A DNA stretch of 64,000 bases from Thuidium tamariscinum (lineage: Eukaryota; Streptophyta; Bryopsida; Hypnales; Thuidiaceae), in contig OX344750.2 in the NCBI GenBank assembly GCA_947034885.2, positions 7,608,501 through 7,672,500 of the forward strand, read 5' to 3'. A program made the translations under genes and the position numbers. Position 1 is the first letter of the stretch. Every line of letters begins with the position of its first letter. This document shows positions 25,417 through 36,630 of the stretch, one piece after another. Below the pieces are notes generated by a model. That model worked only from the letters and a program-made list of their open reading frames with translations, did not search any database and had not been told where the DNA came from.

Positions 25417-25796
25417 GGTGGAAGCACCTACAAACTGTACAAATAAGAAATTAAGCATAGTTGGAGGTAGTTTTTTCTAAAAATAGTATGTTTCTAGTAT
25501 TAATGAGTGAAAATCAAGAATATTAAAAAAATAGATTTTTCGGATGTCATATGTAATTTCTATAATTTTTCAAAGTGTTGGCTCCTTAGGCCAATGAAAT
25601 TGTTCAGTAGATGCCCCAAAATGTGAATGCTCCTAAAATCAGTAGTGAGCCTATTAGATTTTGGTATTTGTCTTTTGATTGGGCTAGTCTATAATAGTCA
25701 AATGTTTGGCAAATACATTCACTGCAGTCTAGGGATGGTTTTGGATGAATCTAAGGTTCACTGCAAGGTACAGGTGTAATATTGGATGTTTTTCCC
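25417..25796 (-). mobile_element. TA-type MITE family E copy 2 (in duplication unit 1)
   Basis: Plus-strand left end GGTGGAAGCACC, right end ATGTTTTTCCC, with TA just outside (25414-25415 and 25798-25799). The same insertion is present at the matching place in unit 2 (29444), so it predates the segmental duplication. Confidence 0.7.
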
Positions 25797-26596
25797 TTAG
25801 CTCCGGGTTGGGGGATCTTTTTGTAGGGAAATACATATTTTAGACAGATTTGCAATTTTATTTCTTTAATTTTTGCCCAAAAACAAAATTATTGTGAATT
25901 TTTTTTCCATCAAGATTCTATAAAATTTATTCTTGATATAATAATTTGTTTGATTCTAACCATAGAATAGTCAAGAAATTCAAAAGAAAGCAAATCTCAT
26001 AGTAATACATCCTAATGGATAAGTTATTTCTACCTCCTTGCTTTGAAATAGAACAACCTAGACTTTGGAAATAGGGGGATTGGAGAAGGGTTGACTACAT
26101 TTAGCAATTCATTGTGGTTGGAGGCATAGGCACCTTTTACAAGGGGAAAAAAAGCATAAATGTGCTTTTGCAATATTAACAGTTGAAAATTATGATTGTG
26201 AAGATTACATAAATTTAACACAAGTGCATTCATGAAAGACATTGTGAGGGGTTCTATCAAAGAGAGGTTGATTTCACACAAAGTAAAGAACTTGTTGTTG
26301 CTAGGTATTAGACTCGTGACCACAACTTTCAATTTGGGTACCTTACAATTATTATAGAAGTTGTAGATTATTTGTGATTTGGCAAAAAAAATTTGAATAA
26401 GACATGTAATTAATGCGAATTTTCAAAGTGGCCTTTAAACTATTACATAACTTGGTTACAAAATTGAAATCTAAAGAATCAATAATCAACCAATCACAAT
26501 TAATTAAAAAAACAATTTGAGAAGAATGGATACACAAATGGTTTGGGATGTTTACACCTTAGTCTTATCCAAATTTCGTGCCAAAGTTTGTAATGG

Positions 26597-26609
26597 TAAT
26601 AATAATAAC

Positions 26610-26650
<41 letters not shown>
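26597..26650 (+). repeat. ATA microsatellite
   Basis: About 18 TAA/ATA units with one interruption (AACAAT). The matching place in duplication unit 2 has only a short GTCATAATATTAATGG stretch. Confidence 0.9.
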
Positions 26651-26693
26651 GGGTCCAAAGACTCATATGATGAATGAAGAGTCTATTTAAGTA

Positions 26694-27380
26694 AGGTAGA
26701 ACCACCCATTAGATGAAATTTGAGGGCATTGGAAGACTTCGAGTTCTTGGATTGCAGGAATAAGAATCCTACATGGGTGAGAGACTACCACGTCATTAAA
26801 TTTATTTTTTTAGAAAAAAAAATTTAGACTTTTTTTCATATTTCAAGATCCATTTAAAAATATTTATTTATTTATTTTGGATTAATGCTGGCCTAACAAC
26901 GGCCAGCAATATCAAAAACCATTTCAGGAATAAACCCGGAACGACCTTCCATTGCCCTGACATTTCTTCTAATTCCATTCTTGATCACCACCCCCATAAC
27001 CAATCAATAGGGTACCATATTTCCAACCAAGATTAAAATGGATTTCCATTTTTTTTCCTGGAATGCATATTTTGGTATTTTTTCAAGGTTGTGACCAATA
27101 ATTTAATGACACATAAGTGAGCAAGAAAGTATGAAGCAATGAGTGGAAAAGTAATTCTTCAATGATCAAAATTAGATGACTCTATATGTTGGTCACGGGT
27201 CAAGTCCAACTTTTGCTTTTCAAAATTCATAGTAATTTCAATTCACCTAATAAAATTACCAAAGTTTTTGCAGTCTGTATTATTTCTATCATTACACCTC
27301 TATAAATATTTTCTTTGCCTTGTACTATGCCAAATCATGTTTAAAATACCTTAAATGATCGATTATAGGTGGTTCTACCT
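26694..27380. mobile_element. TA-type MITE family N with nested H element and empty site in unit 2
   Basis: Inverted ends AGGTAGAACCACC and GGTGGTTCTACCT, preceded by TA (26692-26693) and followed by TT (27381-27382). Unit 2 of the segmental duplication lacks it: there TTTAAGTA joins directly to GTTTATTTG at about 31055-31072. A family H element occupies most of its left third. Confidence 0.7.
26712..26969. mobile_element. MITE family H copy 1, nested in family N
   Basis: Left end GATGAAATTTGAGGGCATTG after TTA; right end CATTGCCCTGACATTTCTTC before TAA. About 258 bp. The termini match the copies at 53247 and 55668. The target duplication is TA or a TTA/TAA variant and could not be decided. 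Confidence 0.65.
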
Positions 27381-28490
27381 TTGTTTATTTGTTTAATAAT
27401 TTTGATCATCCATCCTATCCTAGTATAAAATAATAACCTCATCAACACTACTTGTTTTGGAGGTGGCTTTAAAAGGTGGGCCGGTTACTTCACCTCTAGA
27501 ATCTCATGGCTTTTTCATCATCAAAAAGCATTCAAAATTGTCATTTCTATTGCAAAAAATGAAGGAAATATTATATATACATATATATATAACCGTGGGA
27601 CCTTGTAGTAGCCAAGTTCAAAAATGTTTGAATTCTTTCTTGAAAACTTTATTAGAGTAGGTTGCAAGATATTTGCATTCACAATGAAAAAAACAAGTTC
27701 TTCTTAAATATTTATATCACTTGATTATAAGACTTTGAATCTTCTTGATACAAAGTTCTTGCAATGCGAATTTTGATTTTCAAAGTTCATATGTTGAAGA
27801 ATTCAGTTAAAAGTCTAGATGAAAATATTTAAAAACAACAATTTGAATTCCATTATTAAGAAAATAGTTAATAAAAAATAGATACAAAATAGAATTAAAT
27901 ACAAAATCTTTAATAGCTCTCAAATGGAATTGACACTTATTAAATCCAATAGTGAGATTGTTCTAGAAAAGAAATTTAACTATGTGAAACTTTGTTTATA
28001 TAAAATTGTATAAATTGACTTTTTAAATGCCTATTATGTACTTTGATTGATACTCCTTTGATATGAAAGGCACAAAATACCATATCACATCTAAAGTTGG
28101 AGTTGTATGCAACAAGCATTGGATAATTGTTACAAAGATGTTACAACACACTCCAATTAAGAACAAAAAATATACTTATTAACAAGAAGGTTCTTATGAC
28201 CGTCCAACTACAAAGAGAGATCAATCTCCAAATAAAGTCTCTTTGCTCCCATGCTCCATCTTATATAATAGAGAAAAGCATGCGATGTATTGTTGCAACA
28301 ATTGAAATAAAATTAAAAGTGATTAAAAAAATTTTAATTCATAAAACTTTAAAATTCAATTTTTTTCCTACTATGAATTGACTTGCTAGAAAACAAATAT
28401 TGTATGTTCTTCCTCACCAAGAGCTTTCTGATGGCACCAAGAATGTAAGTAGGGACACATGGTCCACGAAATCTCAACATAACAAACAAC

Positions 28491-28519
28491 ACAAACAAAC
28501 AAACAAACAAACAAACAAG
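28491..28519 (+). repeat. AAAC microsatellite
   Basis: About seven AAAC/CAAA units in duplication unit 1; a shorter version lies near 32160-32180 in unit 2. Confidence 0.85.
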
Positions 28520-28661
28520 TCTTGAAGGTATGGATATGGAATATCAATAAAGACCACAAGCTCTTCAAATAGACTAGGATCTCATTTCTATTTATAGATT
28601 TCTATTCTTGATTTTATCTTGAATTATCTACTCAAACAAAAGTTATTGTTATACTTCCAAT

Positions 28662-28894
28662 GGTGCTAGTATGTGACCATAAAAGTATGAGCATGTGAGC
28701 CTTGAGTATATATATATAAGAAGATATCATGCAACCATTGAAGGTGTTTATAATATAAGCACCTACAATATAGGTATTTATAGTATATACACACTTTTAT
28801 CATAGAAGGTTACTATGATATAGACACTTATATCATAAGTATATATTCTTCTAGACTTATAAACTCACGCTTTTAATCTTACATAATAGCAACC
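28662..28894 (+). mobile_element. MITE family B copy within segmental-duplication unit 1
   Basis: Starts GGTGCTAGTATGTGACCATA and ends CATAATAGCAACC. TTGTTATACTTC occurs just outside on both sides (28646-28657 and 28896-28907), which may reflect a long target duplication. Unit 2 lacks the element, but its flank is also shortened there, so the empty site is not clean. Confidence 0.65.
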
Positions 28895-29443
28895 CTTGTT
28901 ATACTTCACCAATAATATCTTATCTAAATCAAATTCTATTCAGGTCATTTCCTATCCAAATTTTCATCTCTATTTGGAATTATCTAACTAAAAGTTGTAA
29001 CATTATCATGTTTATCTAGGGATTGTTGAACTTGAGTGCATTAGTCATGCAAATTGGGAATTGTCTTATCCAATTGTATATATTTGTCATTTGTAGATAT
29101 CTATCTAAGTACCTGTAGGTACTCCAATGCCTTTATCACCCAATTAGAATTGTTAAATTTCAATGCACAAATCCAATACATTAGATGAAAATTGAGTATA
29201 TGAAGAGATTGCAACTTTCCGGACTATAGGAACTCTAGGAACAATGCCACATGACATGTCCAAGACTGTGCCATGTCATATTTTAATTAAACTAAATCAA
29301 TTAATTAAAAAAAATTAATTCAATTTTCAAATACTTTTGAACTGTAGGCAAACAGTTCCAAGCGTAGGAAGGGTGAAAATACACAAAAACGCCAAAATAG
29401 AAGTTTACAACCCATTTCCAACTTCTTAAAGAATTTAGCATAT

Positions 29444-29821
29444 AGTAGAAGCACCCACAACTGTCCAAATAAGGAATTAAGCAAGTTGGAGGTAGTTTTT
29501 TTTTTAAATAGTATATTTCTAGTATTAACAAGTAAAAATCATGAATACTAAAAATATATATTTTTGGGATGTTGTATGTAATTTCTATAATTTTTCAAAG
29601 TGTTGGCTTCCTAGACTAGTGAAATTGTTCAATAGGTGCCCTCAAATCTAATTGCTACTAAAATCAATAGTGAGCCAATTAGATTTTGGTATGTGTCCTT
29701 TAATTGTGCCAACAAATTACAGTCAAATGTTTGGCAAATACATTCACCACAATCTAGAGATGGTTTTAGATGAGTCTAGGGTCCACTACAAGGTACAAGT
29801 GTAATATTGGGTGTTTCTCCC
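29444..29821 (-). mobile_element. TA-type MITE family E copy 3 (in duplication unit 2)
   Basis: This is the unit-2 counterpart of the copy at 25417: left end AGTAGAAGCACCC, right end GGGTGTTTCTCCC followed by TTAG. Shared flanks on both sides show it was duplicated with its surroundings. Confidence 0.7.
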
Positions 29822-30317
29822 TTAGCTTTAGGCTAAAGGGTTCTTGTGTAGGGAAATACATATTTCAAACAAATTTATAGTTTTATTTCTTTAATTTCAC
29901 CCAAAACCAAAATTGTTGTGAATTTTTTTCTGTCAAGCAAGATTCTATGAAATTTATTCTTCATATAACGCTATGTTTGATTCTAACCATAGAATAGTCA
30001 AGAAATTCAAAAGAAAGCAAATCTCATAATAATGCATCCTAATGGATAAGTTATTTCCACCTCCTATGCTTTGAAATAGAACAACTTAGACTCTGGAAAT
30101 GGGGGGGGTAGAAAGGGGTTGGCTACATTTAGCAATTCACTATGGTTGGAGGCATAGGCCCCTTTCACAAGGTAAAAAAAATGATAAACTCGCTTTTGCA
30201 ATATTAACAATTAAAAATTATAATAGTAAAGATTCTATAAATTTGACCCAAGTGCATTCATGAAATACATTGTAAGGGTTTCTATCAAAGAAGAGAAGTT
30301 GATTTCATACAAAGTAA

Positions 30318-30695
30318 GGGAGAAACACCCAATACCGCATCTGTACCTTGCATTGGATCCTAGACTCATCCAAAACCGTCCCTAGATTACAATTAGTGTA
30401 TTTGCCAAATGCTTGATTCAAATTTGTTGATGCATATTAAAGACACATACCCAAATTTAATTGGTTTACTACTGATTTTAGCAACGTTTAGATTTTAAGG
30501 CATCTATTGAACAGTTTCAATGGTATAGGGAGCCAACACTTTGGAAAATCATAGAAATTACATACAATAGCTAAAAAATTTATTTTTTTAATATTCGTGA
30601 TTTTCACTCACTAATACTAGAGAATATTATTTTAAGAAAAAATTGCCTCTAACTATGTTGAATTCCTTACTTGGATAGTTTGAGGTGTTTCCACC
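30318..30695 (+). mobile_element. TA-type MITE family E copy 4, with an empty site in unit 1
   Basis: Ends are GGGAGAAACACCC and GAGGTGTTTCCACC. The paralogous site in unit 1 reads AAAGTAAAGAACTTG at about 26280-26294, without the element. The junctions fit either a TA or a GTAA duplication; the other E copies favour TA. It inserted after the segmental duplication, or was lost from unit 1. Confidence 0.8.
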
Positions 30696-32795
30696 GTAAA
30701 GAACTTGTTGCTAGGTATTAGACTTCAAACCACAACTTTCAATTTGGATACCTTATAACCATTATGGAAGTTGCAGATTATTTGTGATTTAGCAATTCTT
30801 TTTTTGAAGAAGACATGTAATTATTGTGAATTTTCAAAGTGGCATTTGAAACTATTACATAGTTTGGTTACAAAATTGAAATCTAAAGAATCAATAATCA
30901 ACCAATCACAATTAACTAAAAAAACAATTTGACAATAATGGGTACACAAATGATTTTGGATGTTTACACCTTAAGCTTATCCGAGTTTTGCCCAAAGTTT
31001 GTAATGGTCATAATATTAATGGTATGAAGACTTACATAATGGTGAAGAGTCTATTTAAGTAGTTTATTTGCTTGATAATTTTGACCATCCATCCTATTCT
31101 AGTATAAACTAATAACTTCATCAACACTACTTGCTTTTGGAGGTGGTTTTAGAAGGTAGGCCAGTTACTTTACCCCTAGAGTCCCATGGCTTTTTATTTT
31201 TCAAAAAGCATTTAAAATTGTCATTTCTATTGCAATGAGTCAAAGAAATATTATTATTTTTTGTATGTGTAACCATAGGACCTTGCACTGGCGAAGTTTA
31301 AGAATATATGAATTCTTTTTTTAACTTTATAAGAGTAGGTTGCAAAATATTTGCATTCACAATGAAAAAACAAGTTTTTCTTAAACCTTTGTATGACTTG
31401 ATTATAAGACTTTTAATCTTCTTGACACAAAAATTTTGCATTGCAAATTTTGATTTTCAAAGTTCATATGTTGAAGAATTGAGTTAAAAGTCTAGATGAA
31501 AATATTTGAAAACAACAATTTGATTTCCATTATTAAGAAAATAATTAATTAGAAATAGATACAAAATATAATTTAAAAGAAAAATCTTCAATAGCTCTTA
31601 GATGGAATTGATATATATTGAATTCAATAGTGAGATTGTTTTAGAAAACAAATTGAACTATGTGAAACTTTGTTTATATGAAATTGTATAAATTGATTTT
31701 AAAAATGCCTATTATGTGCTTTAAATGATACACCTTTGATATAAAATGCACAAAATACCAAAGTTGGAGTCTCATGCAACAAGTATTAGATAATTGTTAC
31801 AAAGATGCTACAACAGATTTCAATTGAGAATTCAAAATATACTTATTGACAAGAAGGTGCTTACAAGAAGCTCAAAGCACCCAACCATAGAGAGAGATCA
31901 ATCTCCAAATCTAGTCTTTCTACTCCCATGCTCCATCTTATATAATAGAGACTAGTATGCCATATACTATTGCAAGCATTGAGATAAAATTAAAAGTGAT
32001 TAATTTTTTTTATTCTTAAATATTCAAAATTTAATTTTCTTCCCCAATATGAATTGACCTACTATGAAACAAGCCCATGTACATTTCTTCACCAAGAGCT
32101 TTTTGATGGCACCAAAAATGCAAGAAGAAGACAAATGGTCTACGAAATCTCAATATAACAAACAAAACAAACAAACAAATAAATACATCTCGAAGGTATG
32201 TATACGGACTATCAATAAAGACCACGAGTTTTTGAAATAGACTATAATTTATTTCTATTTATAGCTTTTTATTCTTAATTCATATCCTATTTAAGTCATT
32301 TCCTATCCAAATTTTGATCTCTATTTGGAATTATCTAACTATAAATTGTAACAATCTCATGTTTATCTAGAGATTGTTTAACTTTAGTGCATTAGTCATG
32401 TAAATAGAATTGTCTAACTCTATTGTATATATTCATCTTTTTGTATCTATTTATCTACTAGCACTTCAATGCTTTTATCACTTGGTTAGAATTGTTAAAT
32501 TTCAATGTACAAATCCAACATCTAAAAATCTCTATCTTCAAGTAGGCTCTACTTAGTTCACATCTATCAATGAACATTTCATCATTGAATAGTTCCTCGA
32601 TCAATACATTTGTCCATTAGAATTCATGACAAAAAGATTATAGCATAATTATTATAAATTTTTTCATATATCAATGCATTCATCCATCAAAGGTTGTGAC
32701 AAAGGTCACAACACAATCTCCTCCTTCAAGGTAATCTTTTGGCTTTATCAATAGCCTTTAAAATAATTTATTCTGATATATCAATTCTTAGTATG

Positions 32796-33528
32796 GGGTC
32801 ATTGCAAGAAAGACCGACCGATTTATGTAGCGTTTTCCACAGTACTGCTGAAATTTTCGAGAGTACTGTATAATTAGAAAAACAATTTTGAAAAAATGTA
32901 AAAAATATATTTTAGGTATATACCTTTAAGAAGAAGGTACCCTAGGAAGGAAAAGTGTAGGAAAATTCTCTAAGTAGGAGAACTAGAAAAGTGCAAATTT
33001 TCATGAAAATAGCTACTTTGACATTTTAATTTGTAAAAAATAGGAAAAAGAATTTTTTTTAAAACTAAAAATTGGCAATTGGGGAGAACTTTATGATGAA
33101 GATATTTCACCAAAAGAATAATCTCAAAACCATCTTAAATGTTCAAAAGTATGAGCGCAAGGGAGGCCTGTTTGCGCATATGTAGAGGAAAGAGAATAAT
33201 GATTTTAAAGATTTCCTTCGATAGAAACATGCCTACCTAGTATGGGAATAGGCCACAAAAATTTCAGCTTTAGATCATTAATTTTGGATGCTCCCGAGTA
33301 CTAAAAACCCCTAAACCGCAAAGTGTGACAAATTAGTTTAATTGAAATTTAATTATAAAATGATTTTTGAAAATTTATGAAAAACAAGGGATTTGATTGT
33401 TGTCATGTCAGAAATCTTTAATCAAAATTTCAAGTTAATATGGTTCATACTTTAAAAGTTATAACCAATAACAACTCCATCATTCAAAGTGTGACGCAAA
33501 ATAGTACCGGTCTTTCTTGCAATCACCC
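32796..33528 (-). mobile_element. MITE family A copy 2, 4-bp target duplication TATG
   Basis: Ends are GGGTCATTGCAAGAAAGACC and GGTCTTTCTTGCAATCACCC. TATG flanks it at 32792-32795 and 33529-33532. The interior is the reverse complement of copy 1 at 1627-2352, for example the paired phrases around ACCCCTAAA and the AAGATTTCCTTC region. It lies just right of the segmental duplication. Confidence 0.8.
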
Positions 33529-33532
33529 TATG

Positions 33533-34961
33533 ATCCCATAAGTAATGTTCTTCTAGAATAACTAAAAATAGAACCAAATACTATTAATATTGATAAAAAA
33601 AAACTACTTGATTTTTCTTCTTTAGATTCTAAATCATTACATAGCTTATACTTGATAGGCCCAAGTGGCACTTGTCTCTCAACCCGCCTCCAAGGCTCAA
33701 CCACCTAAGACAATTGGACTGATAATTTTTTTTCTTCGTATGTTTTTAAATGCATTGGATACCATTCCTTCGGAAAAATGATCACTCATAGAAACATCAA
33801 TTGGAACAACTACTATGACTACTTTGATTCTTGTCGCTAGACATCCAATTCAAAATCAAATTGTAAGAATATCACATTTACACGTATAGTTTAAAAAGAG
33901 ATTAATAAAATAACAATGAAAATCTAGTATTTGGAAAATTTCGAAAATTCACTACTCACCTTCCTAGCTCCTACAAGTGTCCAAGTGATGACTATGTGGT
34001 CATTGGATTATAGAAGACTTGTCAAAGAAAAAACACAAGACAAAAATTGCAATTGGACTTAACATGAATTTGTAACAAAATAGCTTTATTTTTCAATTGT
34101 ATGAATTTGATAGTTTCTATTTACATTGTATACCACATAAACACCCATGTAATACTTAGTGGTTAGAATCAAGTTAAATATTTTGAAAAATAGATGAAAG
34201 AATTTGGAGATATTTTTAAATTTGATATATATATATATATATATAAATTGTACAAGACTAAAAAAAATATGTACACCTTTCTATTTTGGAATATCTCCTT
34301 AATCTCATTTGTCACATTTAATTAATTATTCTATGAGGAAGGACTTGCTTCATGAGAATAATAGGCAACACTTTCCAAAATGCAATGCCTCTAGAAGAGG
34401 GCTTTAAAACAATGCGGGCATTTTCAACTATCCAATAGGAGGCTGTAAAATGGATACCTGATTGTAGAAAAATAGCCTCTTGATTACATCAAAGCATGAT
34501 AAGAATTGGTTTATACTTCTTCAATAGATGGTTTAAGAGCCACAATGAGTTTTTTCCTAACTAAGTGAATAGGTGCCTACTAATTTTATTCAAAATAAAA
34601 ATTGGTAGTCCAACTGCCTTCTTATAAATGTTAATTTTTTTGAAATAATGATTGATTCTAGCATTCATTCCCGCATTCATTTGAGTTTAGGAAGGGTCGC
34701 ATTTAGAAACCATCTCTATTACTTTTTACATGTTGCAATGCTAGTTTTTGAACAAAACCATATTTTTCTTAAAACTAAGCATGTGTGGGTTTCCAAGGCC
34801 TATGAATCACAAATAGGGACCTATGCTAGATTTTGTTTGGAAATTCATAAGTAATTCATAATCGCTTTCAAAATTATAAAATGACTTGTGTTAGATTCCT
34901 CATTTACTTCTCTTTCATTGAAAAATGAGCAAAAAATATTACCATTTAAAAAAATACATGA
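33533..34961. other. AT-rich intergenic DNA, nothing assigned
   Basis: Contains a short TA run near 34226-34246. A 68-codon frame at 34648-34854 has no recognisable motif. Confidence 0.35.
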
Positions 34962-34963
34962 TA

Positions 34964-35241
34964 AGGTAGGTACACCCAAAAGCGTCAGTTTTTCATATTG
35001 TACCTAATTCCTGTTATTATGTTGTTCAGATTTTTTTACAGTCTTGTTGGTGAGTGAAAGCACGTTTTAACGCACCAAAGAACAGTGTATTTGGGTACCG
35101 TATGCAAAAGTTATTAACAGTCAAAATGTGTTTCTGAAAGCGCCATCTACAGTCTAGGTACATGACTGATTTTGAAAATGTGTGCACGTTGTACAGTACA
35201 GGGTGCTTTAAGGTCAGATGCCATTTTGGGTGTACCTACCT
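34964..35241. mobile_element. TA-type MITE family I
   Basis: 278 bp with perfect inverted ends AGGTAGGTACACCCAAAA and TTTTGGGTGTACCTACCT, flanked by TA at 34962-34963 and 35242-35243. This fits the Tc1/mariner target rule. The identical ends suggest fairly recent movement. No coding capacity. Confidence 0.8.
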
Positions 35242-35643
35242 TAAAGGCAAACCGGCCCTAAATGAGCATTTTCTGAGCCTCTTACCTTACATTTAATTAT
35301 ACACAAGAATTTACCAAAAAACTTCATAATTTGGGGGCATTTTTTAGCCAAATTATTATTTTTTGCAATCAGGCACAAGAAAGCCAAAAAGAAGCCTTGT
35401 CATCAACCAACCTCAGCATCAATCAGTAGAGTAAACAAGGTTGATTGATCCAACATGTCATTTCAGTATGAGTTTTCCAACTATTTAAGCAATTGTCACC
35501 GACTTCAATTGATGTTCGATAAGAAATTCATCGAGTTCCAAGTCGACAAATGTTTGATGCCATCAACAAAATGTCAACAATCTGATGATTCCCTGCATGT
35601 AAGGTACGACAATTCATGGGAGAGTGACCCTCATTGCGCACAA

Positions 35644-35711
35644 GTTAACATGTTCATTATAGCTGAAAAACAATGGAGTTAATATGTTCATTATAGCTGA
35701 AAAACAATGAA
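35644..35711 (+). repeat. 34-bp tandem duplication
   Basis: GTTAACATGTTCATTATAGC recurs at a 34-bp spacing as GTTAATATGTTCATTATAGC, each followed by TGAAAAACAATG. One base differs. Confidence 0.85.
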
Positions 35712-35926
35712 ACCTCTGAGTGAGTGGTTAGGAGGCCTTGATTGATGGGTTATGGTAATCAGTCAAGTTAATAGAAAAGACCTTCAACTGAATGGTCTGG
35801 AGTGACAAAACATTGGCTTCTGAAAGTAGAGCTTCGATTTGTCGCACAACACATACAAAATGATCATTGCTGAGTTAGTCAAACTCATCTCTGTTTACAG
35901 ATTGTATCCATTTTTAACTCCTTAAC

Positions 35927-36146
35927 CCCTAAACGACGAGCCAGTGGCCGTGGAATTGAGGAATTTTGATACCGTGGGAATCATTGGTTAAAAAAAATCT
36001 AAAAACACACGTTGGAAGTCAAAGCACTATAGAAGATCTTCCTTTTCCACCCCTAATTTCGAGGAGGAATGATTGCAATTCTGTCCTACATAAAAAGATT
36101 CCTTGAAGTTTATCGACTAGAAAATGGCTTCGACGTCGTTCAAGGG
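35927..36146 (+). mobile_element. TTAA-type MITE family D copy 1
   Basis: 220 bp between TTAA at 35923-35926 and 36147-36150. The ends CCCCTAAACGACG and CGTCGTTCAAGGG are near complements. The first seven bases match family C ends, so C and D probably use a related transposase. The interior matches the copy at 22807. Confidence 0.75.
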
Positions 36147-36259
36147 TTAAAAAAGTTAAACTCCAAGGAAATGGATAGCTCCTAAATCATAGTATGAATG
36201 ACAATTTCCTCAAGGACTTTTTAATTACTTTCATTGGTTTCTTTTTGGTTTGTAATACT

Positions 36260-36630
36260 CTTTGTCATGCACAACAATCTTGGCCAGTTTTTAAGTTAAG
36301 AGAAGCACTCATCTTAGAGATAAAACTGATTTGGAGGAGGTAGAACTTCTTGAAATATTTTTTTTAGTGAATACTTTGTGCAAAGCAAATAGAATTGGCA
36401 TCTATACCAAATTGTTTCATGTTTTTTTGGAGCTTTAAGGAATTGGTTATGAATTTTTAAAGTCAAAATGGCATAGGACTCTAAAACTATCTACCTCTTC
36501 AAATGTATACTATTTGTACATTCCTGTAAAGATGAAAAAGAAAGATGTACAAATAGTATACATTTGAAGAGGTAGATAGTTTTAGAACTTAAACACATTT
36601 TGAGCCTCCTTACTTACTTAGAGTTTAGCA
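36260..36630 (+). repeat. repeat family J copy 1
   Basis: It shares CTTGAAATATTTTTTTTAGT, AATTGGCATCTA, TTTTTTGGAGCTTTA and GGAATTGGTTATGAATTTTT with copies at about 46240-46500 and, inverted, 54670-54960. Its right half is the perfect hairpin annotated separately. Ends are not defined. Confidence 0.6.
36481..36585. repeat. perfect hairpin, 41-bp arms and 23-nt loop
   Basis: 36481-36521 is the exact reverse complement of 36545-36585. The arm starts CTAAAACTATCTACCTCTTC. It sits in repeat family J, where the relative at about 54690-54790 keeps only an imperfect version. If transcribed, the RNA would fold into a 105-nt precursor-like hairpin. Whether it yields small RNA is unknown. Confidence 0.9.

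Larger units (their letters stand above)
24820..29190 (+). repeat. segmental duplication, unit 1
   Basis: This unit aligns in order with 29341-32520, from CCAAGCCGAGGAAGGGTGG to TTCAATGCACAAATCCAA, at roughly 85-90% by eye. Private insertions are the F element (24923-25405), the N+H pair (26694-27380), an expanded ATA run (26597-26650) and the B element (28662-28894). No conserved reading frame runs through both units, so I see no gene in it. Confidence 0.75.
29341..32520 (+). repeat. segmental duplication, unit 2
   Basis: Direct-orientation partner of 24820-29190. It lacks the F, N/H and B insertions and carries a private E element at 30318-30695. The two units are separated by about 150 bp containing GCCACATGACATGTCC and an AATTAATT-rich stretch. 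Confidence 0.75.

Noticed and set aside
26030-26332. 100-codon minus-strand frame in duplication unit 1
   Set aside because: The counterpart in unit 2 is not kept open and carries an inserted element; no motif.
24820-32520. Long direct repeats as LTRs of a retroelement
   Set aside because: The units lie almost next to each other, contain no primer-binding site, polypurine tract or coding region between them, and behave as a tandem segmental duplication.
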